Virus record (IMG/VR): IMGVR_UViG_3300046500_000370
Coordinates: 1 to 21,507 of that record
Source: a virus
Direction: 5' to 3' (one strand)
DNA length: 21,507 nucleotides
The translations under genes were made by a program, and so were the position numbers. Shown here piece by piece: positions 1 through 4,599 of the stretch. Each line of letters begins with the position of its first letter. Within the stretch, counting starts at the first letter, position 1. The notes under the pieces were generated by a model. It was not told the DNA's origin and did no database searches. It saw nothing but the letters and a program-made list of their open reading frames with translations.

Positions 1-297
1 TCACGGCGCCAGCATCGCCTTCACCGACCACTCTTGGCGGAACTCCGCCCCCGTTTCCGGGATCCGCTCGATCCCCCGAAACAGCATCATGTTGCCATGC
101 ATCGTAACCAGTTCGGCCTCGTACAGCACAGGGATGACCGGGTCTTGGCGCGAGCCGTCGTCGGCTGCTAACTTCAGCTCGCACCCGCCGCGGCACAGCG
201 CCAAGGTAAGGTCACCATCGATGCCAGAATCGGCGCCAATCTCGTGATCGCCTCTACGCGTACCACGTTTGCGTAGGACTTTAACTTTACTGTACAT
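1..297 (-). CDS. Small hypothetical protein, predicted SOS-regulated
   Basis: This is a 98-residue protein of no family I recognise. It has no signal peptide, membrane segment or obvious catalytic motif. The N-terminus is very basic (KVKVLRKRGTRR), followed by a mixed region with a CRGGC cysteine pair and a C-terminal part rich in charged residues. The strongest clue to its role is regulatory: its ATG (297-295) lies inside a near-consensus LexA box at 288-307, with a TATACT -10-like hexamer at 309-304 on its strand. If that hexamer is the -10, the transcript would begin at or next to the ATG and be nearly leaderless; no Shine-Dalgarno is visible. It is divergent from the hcp cassette and ends exactly at the window edge. 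The call as a real gene rests on the operator and the intact frame; the function is unknown. Confidence 0.6.
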   Translation of the reverse strand: MYSKVKVLRKRGTRRGDHEIGADSGIDGDLTLALCRGGCELKLAADDGSRQDPVIPVLYEAELVTMHGNMMLFRGIERIPETGAEFRQEWSVKAMLAP

Positions 298-307
298 GCA
301 TACAGTA
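288..307. promoter_or_regulatory. LexA (SOS) box
   Basis: The site reads TACTGTACATGCATACAGTA. It has perfect CTGT (290-293) and ACAG (302-305) half sites separated by 8 bp, and it matches 17 of 20 positions of the classical E. coli LexA consensus. It overlaps the start codon of the leftward gene and its -10-like TATACT (309-304), the expected geometry for repression. It also lies in the 111-bp divergent region shared with hcp, so an effect on the T6SS cassette is possible but not shown. Confidence 0.8.
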
Positions 308-408
308 TAGCAAAGGTTGTTGCGATCCCTCTGCCAGCAGGTTGATGCCAGCCAACTTGCCGTAAACCCAACTCTGCCACGATGTCTCCATTACAAACAG
401 GAGGCAAC

Positions 409-900
409 ATGGCAGTAGATTTTTACCTGCAGCTGGACGGCATCAAGGGCGAGTCGGCCGACTCGAAACACGCCGGTTGGATTGAGGTCACGTCGGTCAA
501 CTGGACGATCACCCAACCGAAGAGCGCAACCGCGTCGACCAGTGGCGGCCACACCGCCGAGCGGGCCGAACTGACCGAAATCAGCATCAACAAGCTGATC
601 GACTTGGCAACGCCGACGTTGGCCCAGAGCTGCGCCTGCGGCAAGACGTTCCCTAAGGCGCGCCTCGAGTTCATGCGCGCCGACGGCCAGGGCGATCCGA
701 TCAAGTATTTCGAGGTGGAGCTGGAGAACGTGCTGATCGGGCACGTCGCACCAAGCTTCACGGCTGGGCCGTTCCCGTCCGAGAACATCGGTCTCAAGTT
801 TTCGAAAGTGCGCTGGAAGTACACCCAGCAGAAGATCGGCGGCGGCAGCAGCGGCAACACGGCCGGCGGTTGGGATTTGGCGACCAATCGGATCGCGTGA
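409..900 (+). CDS. hcp: Type VI secretion tube protein Hcp
   Basis: Hcp forms the hexameric ring that stacks into the inner T6SS tube and can carry small effectors in its lumen. The 163-residue product shows the family pattern: N-terminal MAVDFYLQLDGIKGESAD, then a WIEVTSVNW strand, a central helix (EISINKLIDLATPTL), a CACGKTFPKARLEFMR segment, and a C-terminal KVRWKYTQQKIGG strand. It ends in a short Gly/Ser-rich tail (GGGSSGNTAGGWDLATNRIA). I chose the ATG at 409 over the upstream in-frame ATG at 382 because AGGAGG sits 5 nt before it and family members start MA-D-(F/Y)-L. Its TGA overlaps the next ATG (TGATG). It heads a cassette with an amidase effector and immunity gene, so it is probably the dedicated carrier. 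No other T6SS structural gene is in the window. Confidence 0.95.
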   Translation: MAVDFYLQLDGIKGESADSKHAGWIEVTSVNWTITQPKSATASTSGGHTAERAELTEISINKLIDLATPTLAQSCACGKTFPKARLEFMRADGQGDPIKYFEVELENVLIGHVAPSFTAGPFPSENIGLKFSKVRWKYTQQKIGGGSSGNTAGGWDLATNRIA

Positions 901-1073
901 TGCACCCCGAGCGCAGGTGGGACGAGTGCACCGCCAAATCGATCGATGACGCACTTCGGGCGCAGGGCACCCTTGCGAGAGCGCAGGCACTGGCGCACCA
1001 GAACATCAGGCCCGACCTGGCGCGCCGAGTGCTGACGGCCCCGGGCAAAAGGAGGGCGTCATGCGCGCGCTGA
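900..1073 (+). CDS. Small basic hypothetical protein between hcp and the immunity gene
   Basis: A 57-residue ORF, MHPERRWDECTAKSIDDA onward, coupled to hcp by a TGATG stop-start overlap and overlapping the next gene by 13 nt. It is basic and predicted helical (SIDDALRAQGTLARAQALAHQN), with no membrane segment or signal peptide. It has no Shine-Dalgarno of its own, so re-initiation after hcp would be the likely mode of translation. I do not recognise a family. Its tight packing between hcp and an effector/immunity pair suggests a co-expressed accessory such as an adaptor or chaperone, but that is only positional inference. It could also be non-coding filler that happens to stay open. Confidence 0.5.
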   Translation: MHPERRWDECTAKSIDDALRAQGTLARAQALAHQNIRPDLARRVLTAPGKRRASCAR

Positions 1074-1447
1074 TCCTGCTTGGCGCTACCCTCGCGCTGC
1101 CGTGCGCCGCGCAGCCGGTAAGCGTCGCGCCCTGGATGACGGGCGAACGGTTCTTGGAACTGGCTAAGTGGCCGCCGGGCGCGAAAGATAACTTCGACCT
1201 GACGCCGGCTCAGTACCGCGACCAGCAGATGGCGAAGATGTACATCCATGGCGTACACGATACCAGCGAGGGCAAAGCGTGGTGCTATAGCGTGAAAAAT
1301 CGGCCCAAGCCGGACGTTCTGGAGGATGACGTGATCAGCGGGCTCCAGCAGTTGCCGCCCGCCCAGCTCAAGCGTAACGCAGCGGATCTGTTCATCGAGA
1401 TCTGGCGCCGACGCTGGCCGTGCACGCCGGGAGCTGGCCATGAGTAA
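1061..1447 (+). CDS. Rap1a/Tai-family T6SS amidase immunity protein
   Basis: This 128-residue protein is predicted to be periplasmic and to protect the producer from the Tae4 amidase encoded next to it. It has a short Sec signal peptide (MRALILLGATLALPCAAQ, likely cut after CAA). A mature domain follows with the Rap1a/Tai-like pattern: an alpha-helical start (GERFLELAKW), then YIHGVHDT (61-68), then AWCY with Cys75. Cys75 and Cys121 (WPC) could form a disulphide. The start is well supported by AAGGAGG six bases upstream of ATG 1061. The 3' end overlaps the tae4 start by 8 nt, so the pair is translated together. In known systems Rap1a-type proteins bind the Ssp1/Tae4 active site. Here the family is recognised from pattern and from the cognate effector beside it. 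Confidence 0.85.
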   Translation: MRALILLGATLALPCAAQPVSVAPWMTGERFLELAKWPPGAKDNFDLTPAQYRDQQMAKMYIHGVHDTSEGKAWCYSVKNRPKPDVLEDDVISGLQQLPPAQLKRNAADLFIEIWRRRWPCTPGAGHE

Positions 1448-1928
1448 GATGCCCAACATTCCGTATGCTGTACTGAAGCAGCACTTCCCGGCGAAGGCGA
1501 CCGTCAAGAAACCGGAGCTCTACTCGAGCATCGGCCACCCGGAAAAGATACCCGATGCGAACTGGGATAACACCTGCGCTGTTCGACTAAGCATTGCGCT
1601 GGTGGGCGCTGGCGTCGCGATCGCGCCGGGGTTCCTGACAATCCTGGCCGGCCGCCACAAAGGAAAACGCATCGAGTCGAGGCAAAAGCAGCTGTCCGTG
1701 TTCCTGGCACAGAGGTGGGGTGAGCCGGAAAAATACAAGAGTGGGGCGGCGGCCAGGAAAGGCATTAGCGGACGCCGCGGCGTCATTAGCTTTTTCCAGC
1801 TATGGGGCCCGACCGACAGACAAGGGCACATCGACCTGGTGGCGCCGGATAACTGGGGCGACGACCTGCTGTGCGTGGATGACTGCTATTGGTCGTCGGT
1901 CGAGGTCTGGTTCTGGCCGCTCAAGTAG
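1440..1928 (+). CDS. tae4: Type VI amidase effector Tae4
   Basis: Tae4 effectors are NlpC/P60-like peptidoglycan amidases that cleave the D-Glu-mDAP bond of acceptor stems in rival cells. The 162-residue product has the hallmark NTCAVRLSIAL helix with catalytic Cys46, the downstream QGHIDL strand with the likely catalytic His130, and nearby Asp residues (Asp132, Asp137) as candidates for the third member. A C-terminal CVDDC pair (Cys145/Cys149) matches the regulatory disulphide described in this family. There is no signal peptide, as expected for a T6SS cargo. Its start overlaps the immunity gene by 8 nt and it is the last gene of the hcp cassette. All key residues are present, so it should be active. 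Confidence 0.93.
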   Translation: MSKMPNIPYAVLKQHFPAKATVKKPELYSSIGHPEKIPDANWDNTCAVRLSIALVGAGVAIAPGFLTILAGRHKGKRIESRQKQLSVFLAQRWGEPEKYKSGAAARKGISGRRGVISFFQLWGPTDRQGHIDLVAPDNWGDDLLCVDDCYWSSVEVWFWPLK

Positions 1929-1986
1929 TCCAGTTGCGCGTATTCCCCAGCTTTAGTTGACTCCCCTTCGGGGCCCACCGTTTACC

Positions 1987-2002
1987 GTGCAGACGTCTGC
2001 AC
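1987..2002. repeat. 16-bp perfect palindrome left of the tRNA fragment
   Basis: GTGCAGACGTCTGCAC is its own reverse complement. It has no loop and no T-run, so it is not a terminator. It lies 34 bp before the anticodon arm of the tRNA-Pro fragment. It could be a protein-binding site (recombinase arm, excisionase or regulator) or chance. Confidence 0.6.
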
Positions 2003-2035
2003 ATTTCCCCGCAGCCATATTGTTGTGTTAGCATG

Positions 2036-2085
2036 CTTGCATGGGGTGCAGGGGGTCTGAGGTTCGAGTCCTCTCGCCCGGACCA
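2036..2085 (+). other. 3' half of a tRNA-Pro(GGG) gene: integration (att) scar
   Basis: The anticodon stem is CTTGC/GCAGG (2036-2040/2048-2052, one G-T pair) around the loop ATGGGGT, giving anticodon GGG with the usual T33 and G37. A T-arm with the universal GGTTCGAGTCC follows (2061-2071), then acceptor strand CGCCCGG, discriminator A and encoded CCA (2083-2085). The T-stem has one T/T mismatch at its base. The layout follows tRNA-Pro(GGG) of E. coli closely. The expected 5' acceptor (CCGGGCG) and a D-arm are absent upstream: the corresponding 7 bases at 2009-2015 pair at only three positions. This is therefore a displaced 3' end, the typical product of site-specific integration into a tRNA gene. 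The exact 5' edge of the identity block cannot be set from this window. Confidence 0.85.
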
Positions 2086-2111
2086 ATAGAATCAATGACT
2101 TAGGCGCGGAT

Positions 2112-2127
2112 CTGTACATTTGAACAG
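2112..2127. promoter_or_regulatory. LexA-like box
   Basis: CTGTACATTTGAACAG has both LexA half sites with the required 8-bp spacing. It shares CTGTACAT with the box at 288-307, though its outer flanks match the consensus less well. A further CTGTATAT half site follows at 2130-2137. No clear promoter or gene start is attached; the nearest rightward gene begins at 2313 beyond a terminator. An SOS link would suit an excising element, but this is tentative. Confidence 0.45.
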
Positions 2128-2133
2128 CACTGT

Positions 2134-2155
2134 ATATTAGATGATCATCTAATAT
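2134..2155. repeat. 22-bp perfect A/T-rich palindrome
   Basis: The left half ATATTAGATGA is followed directly by its reverse complement, centred between 2144 and 2145. It has no loop and no T-run. It sits 49 bp after the tRNA CCA end and just after the LexA-like box. A dimeric regulator operator or a recombinase/excisionase binding site are the obvious options; the sequence does not decide between them. Confidence 0.7.
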
Positions 2156-2176
2156 TCTAATTCGCGGTAAAAAAGC

Positions 2177-2213
2177 AAAAAGGGTTACGCGCTTCTGGCA
2201 TGTAGCCCTTTTT
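2177..2213. terminator. Bidirectional intrinsic terminator
   Basis: AAAAAGGGTTAC (2177-2188) pairs with GTAGCCCTTTTT (2202-2213) over 12 bp with one G-T pair and a 13-nt loop. The arms supply a T-run on both strands. It would stop transcripts coming from the tRNA/T6SS side and insulate the gene at 2313. Confidence 0.8.
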
Positions 2214-2254
2214 CGCATTTGTGTAAAAACGCGCGACTTTTGCGCAGCAGCCGC

Positions 2255-2280
2255 CCCGGGCTACGCCGCCGCAGCCCGGG
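2255..2280. repeat. GC-rich hairpin upstream of the 2313 gene
   Basis: CCCGGGCT (2255-2262) and AGCCCGGG (2273-2280) form a perfect 8-bp stem around a 10-nt loop. No T-run follows on the + strand (CTATTTCTCC). It lies 32 nt before the ATG at 2313, so it may be a leader hairpin or a weak terminator. Confidence 0.5.
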
Positions 2281-2312
2281 CTATTTCTCCTTGTAATCCT
2301 TGCGAAGGAAGT

Positions 2313-2897
2313 ATGCAGCACTCGAACCGCCCATATCTAGAGCTGGACCTTGCCCGTCGTGCACTCGAAGCAATTCGTGCTGCTACGACGTTGGCGGAGA
2401 TTGAGGAACACTGGAAGGACTACCTTCGTCGACTTGAACGAGTCTGGAACAAGTCGGTAAGTCATTTCGGGAAAAGCCCAAAATGGAATGGCTGGCAAGG
2501 GCCCTTCCTAAAGTTGCGTAAGCACGATCCTCTTCTTTCCTATTTGATCAACGCGCGGGGCGCGGACGAGCATACCATTGCTGATATAACCAAGAAGAAG
2601 CCAGGAACGCTCAGGGTCGACCTTGGCGTCAGTCGATCGGTCCACATCAAAAAGCTCGAGATAGTAAATGACCGGATTTTCCACCTCGAGACCGACTCTC
2701 CCGATGCGGTGAGCTTCGAAGTGCCCGGGGTAGAGCTTCTCCCGATCACCAACCGTAACGTGCTCCACGATGTTCCCCGGGCACACCTGACTCACCCGAT
2801 CAACCCCTCGGACCTGATAGGTATTGCGGAACGAGGAATCGAGTTTTACGCCGATTTTCTTGCAAAGGCCGAAGCATTCTTCATTACGCCGAGCTAG
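2313..2897 (+). CDS. Hypothetical protein of unknown function (accessory gene at the prophage end)
   Basis: A 194-residue soluble protein without signal peptide or membrane segment. The N-terminal third is helical (LARRALEAIRAATTLAEIEEHWKD). A Trp-rich segment follows (WNKSVSHFGKSPKWNGWQGPF, about residues 45-65), then a DPLLSYLINARGADEH stretch, a predicted beta-rich middle and a helical C-terminus. It resembles uncharacterised accessory proteins carried on proteobacterial mobile elements, but I cannot name a family or function. GAAGGA about 5 nt before ATG 2313 supports the start. It is the only rightward gene in the prophage part, is visibly less GC-rich than the phage genes, and converges on the late operon with stops overlapping at a CTAG. 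This fits a separately acquired cargo gene. Confidence 0.75.
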   Translation: MQHSNRPYLELDLARRALEAIRAATTLAEIEEHWKDYLRRLERVWNKSVSHFGKSPKWNGWQGPFLKLRKHDPLLSYLINARGADEHTIADITKKKPGTLRVDLGVSRSVHIKKLEIVNDRIFHLETDSPDAVSFEVPGVELLPITNRNVLHDVPRAHLTHPINPSDLIGIAERGIEFYADFLAKAEAFFITPS

Positions 2898-3058
2898 TCC
2901 CTGAAGAAGAAAAGGATTCCGGCCAACTCTTCGTTTGTGAACGTCCCATCCAAGATGATTGCCCCGCTGCTGGCGTCAGGAATGCACACCGCCCAAACAC
3001 CACGCTCCCGCCACCGTCGCCCAGGTGCCAGTCCACTTCGACGGCGAGCTGCAGCGCC
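2894..3058 (-). pseudogene. Remnant of a small leftward gene, apparently frameshifted
   Basis: No start codon opens this frame, yet its 3' part reads like a genuine protein end: VWAVCIPDASSGA, then about 21 residues to the stop, ending FFFRD. The TAG (2896-2894) shares CTAG with the stop of the convergent gene at 2313-2897. Just upstream, a different frame on the same strand also looks coding (ALQLAVEVDWHLGDGGGSVV, about 3050-2990). The two stretches would join with a single frameshift near 2985-2995. This suggests a decayed last gene of the late operon, after the 3063-3584 gene. It may instead be chance open frame. Confidence 0.35.
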
Positions 3059-3062
3059 CTAC

Positions 3063-3584
3063 TCAGGCGCCAGACAACTTGTTGATCGTGTCATCCTTGG
3101 TCTTGTTCGCGCGCGTGGTGCCGAATTCGAACGAGAACAGCTGCTCGACCCAGCCCAGCGCACGGCCCAGGATCAGGCTGATCGTGGCTTTTGCGAAATC
3201 GTTTGCCGCCGAGTTGATCACGACAATGAACAGACAGATGATCACCAGCGACAGCGCCGCGCCGGCGAGCACGTTGGCGCGGTAGTTGTGGATCCCGGCC
3301 TTGGCCAGGTCAACGTCGCGCCCACGGGCGCTCTGCACGTCGGCCAGGTACGCCCGCTCGAGGTCCGCCTGCTGGCCGGCGATCGCCTGACGGAACTCCA
3401 GCAGCTTGTTCGGGTCGGCTTTGATCGCCTCGAGTGCAGCTTCGCCGCTATCCACGCCCGTGACCGTTTTCGCGATGTCGACCACCTTGCCGGCGACATC
3501 GGCCGCCTTGTCGCTACCTGTGAAAAGCTTAATCAGGGAAGGCGCGAACTGCGCCAGTGCCATGCCGATTGTAATTGGGTCCAT
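3063..3584 (-). CDS. Holin-like phage membrane protein
   Basis: A 173-residue protein with an N-terminal hydrophobic helix (MDPITIGMALAQFAPSLIKLF). A soluble charged middle includes a helix with FRQAIAGQQADLERAYLADVQSARGRD. A strong membrane segment (NVLAGAALSLVIICLFIVV) follows, and the C-terminal region is amphipathic (SLILGRALGWVEQLF) with a hydrophilic tail. This layout resembles the 3TM/GTA-type phage holin group. Its ATG directly abuts the TAG of the endolysin gene, placing it in the lysis cassette. It could be a holin, an antiholin or a membrane partner of the endolysin; with a separate holin candidate upstream, the division of work is undecided. It is the last intact gene of the late operon. 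Confidence 0.6.
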   Translation of the reverse strand: MDPITIGMALAQFAPSLIKLFTGSDKAADVAGKVVDIAKTVTGVDSGEAALEAIKADPNKLLEFRQAIAGQQADLERAYLADVQSARGRDVDLAKAGIHNYRANVLAGAALSLVIICLFIVVINSAANDFAKATISLILGRALGWVEQLFSFEFGTTRANKTKDDTINKLSGA

Positions 3585-4142
3585 CTATGCTGCCTCCACA
3601 CGGTTGAGTAGCCATCCAAAGTAAAAATCCTCGTTCTTCTCGTGCGCCTCGGTGATATCGAGGTAGCGCACGCCCTGCTGGCAGTTCAGCGCCCGCAGGA
3701 TCACCTTCTCGCCCTCGGCGCCACGGCGGCTCAGGAGGTCGCGCAGCGCACCGATCGTGGCCGGGCCGATCTTCCCGTCGACGCCGAGCTCGGGGTAATC
3801 CTTGCCGTGGTTGTTCAGCGCGTTGAGGATGCGCTGGAGCCACGGGCCAGGCAGCGATATGCCCATATTGACGCCGGTGTCGAACATCTCTTCCGCGATC
3901 GGCTGCGACACTGCGTAGACCTTGTCGAACCCGGGCGTTTCGAAGTATTCCCGCCGGTAGATTCGCATGGCCAGGTCGCGCCGCAGGTCGCGCATCAAGC
4001 CTGTGTAGCCCTGCTTGCGCGCTACCGCCTCGGTGATTCCCCACATAGTCGGGCCACCGGCATCATTGGGGTTAGCGGAGTAGCGCCCCTCGCGGCCGAT
4101 CAGCTCGTCGATCATCTGATCGACGCTTTTGCCGGCCGCCAT
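3585..4142 (-). CDS. Endolysin, glycoside hydrolase family 108 with C-terminal peptidoglycan-binding domain
   Basis: A 185-residue lysozyme-like enzyme that should cut the glycan strands of peptidoglycan at the end of infection. The N-terminal GH108 region carries the signature EGRYSANPNDAGGPTMWGIT, with Glu18 of the EG-x-Y motif as the catalytic acid. Then come a helical part and a C-terminal PG_binding_3-like domain (GVDGKIGPATIGAL and following, about residues 118-180). There is no signal peptide, so it should depend on a holin for access to the wall. The start at 4142 overlaps the stop of the upstream holin gene (TGATG), and the alternative upstream ATG at 4250 lies deep in that gene. Length and motifs are normal for the family. 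Confidence 0.9.
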   Translation of the reverse strand: MAAGKSVDQMIDELIGREGRYSANPNDAGGPTMWGITEAVARKQGYTGLMRDLRRDLAMRIYRREYFETPGFDKVYAVSQPIAEEMFDTGVNMGISLPGPWLQRILNALNNHGKDYPELGVDGKIGPATIGALRDLLSRRGAEGEKVILRALNCQQGVRYLDITEAHEKNEDFYFGWLLNRVEAA

Positions 4143-4522
4143 CACAGCACCCCCTTCACGTCGTTGACGATCTCGACGATATCGGCGTCCCGGTGCTTGT
4201 CGATGAAGATGAAGATCGCGCGGACGATCGCCCAGGCGGGCAGGCCACATGCGAACATAAGGCCACCTTGCGCCACTAGACCGAGCACGTCACTCGACCA
4301 GTGCTCGACGCCCAGGTACTTGATCAGCACAGCACCTCCGCCAAGGGACCCGACGAAGGTGCAGGCCAAAGCCACGCGCCATTCCTGATCCGTTTTCGGC
4401 TTGGTCATGGCCATTACGACGAAGGCCGCGAGGGCTGCGCCGATCGCGCCCATGCCGGCGAGGCCACCTATGATTTTCCAGCCTGCTACGCCGGCGGCCG
4501 TGCCGGAAATTGGTTCGCTCAT
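4142..4522 (-). CDS. Phage holin
   Basis: A 126-residue membrane protein with three predicted hydrophobic segments: WKIIGGLAGMGAIGAALAAFVVMAM, ALACTFVGSLGGGAVLI, and GLVAQGGLMFACGLPAWAIVRAIFIF. A charged C-terminus (DKHRDADIVEIVNDVK) follows. It would form the inner-membrane lesion that releases the endolysin. I chose ATG 4522 (MSEPISG) because this matches the usual start of such holins and a GAAAG lies upstream; in-frame ATG 4537 and TTG 4543 are alternatives. It is coupled to the endolysin by TGATG. Assignment rests on topology and position; no catalytic motif is expected. Confidence 0.75.
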   Translation of the reverse strand: MSEPISGTAAGVAGWKIIGGLAGMGAIGAALAAFVVMAMTKPKTDQEWRVALACTFVGSLGGGAVLIKYLGVEHWSSDVLGLVAQGGLMFACGLPAWAIVRAIFIFIDKHRDADIVEIVNDVKGVL

Positions 4523-4573
4523 GTTTTGGACTTTCATAGTCAAGTTGCAGATTAGTTAGAAGACCGTTCGGAG

Positions 4574-4587
4574 GACGCCGGGGCGTC
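4574..4587 (-). repeat. GC hairpin between tailspike and holin genes
   Basis: GACGCC-GG-GGCGTC forms a perfect 6-bp stem in the 77-bp gap. No T-run follows on the transcribed strand, so it is not a classical terminator. It may mark the tailspike mRNA 3' end or a processing site. Confidence 0.45.
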
Positions 4588-4599
4588 ACTTGGATTGCG

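Larger units (their letters stand above)
1929..2312. other. Gene-free junction between the T6SS cassette and the prophage side
   Basis: This 384-bp stretch has no convincing gene on either strand. It contains, in order, a 16-bp palindrome, the 3' half of a tRNA-Pro gene, a LexA-like box, a 22-bp palindrome, a strong bidirectional terminator and a GC-rich hairpin, each listed separately. Composition switches from GC-rich to locally A/T-rich at about 2130-2230. The whole behaves as an integration junction. Confidence 0.75.

Noticed and set aside
1961-1974. CCCC-TTCG-GGG hairpin after tae4, considered as its terminator
   Set aside because: Only three or four pairs form and no T-run follows, so it is too weak to call. 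Transcription from the cassette is more likely stopped at 2177-2213.
2009-2085. A complete functional tRNA-Pro gene
   Set aside because: The 7 bases at the expected 5' end (CCGCAGC) pair with the acceptor strand at only three positions, and no proper D-arm can be drawn, so only the 3' half is supported.
1982-2218. Leftward 78-codon ORF across the tRNA fragment
   Set aside because: It is the antisense of the tRNA-Pro 3' half and of a terminator, with no ribosome site. Such ORFs (with VRARGLEPQTP-like peptides) are a known artefact of tRNA antisense translation.
2937-3611. Rightward 224-codon ORF opposite the holin-like gene
   Set aside because: It mirrors the membrane protein gene on the other strand, starts without a Shine-Dalgarno and has a shadow-like composition.
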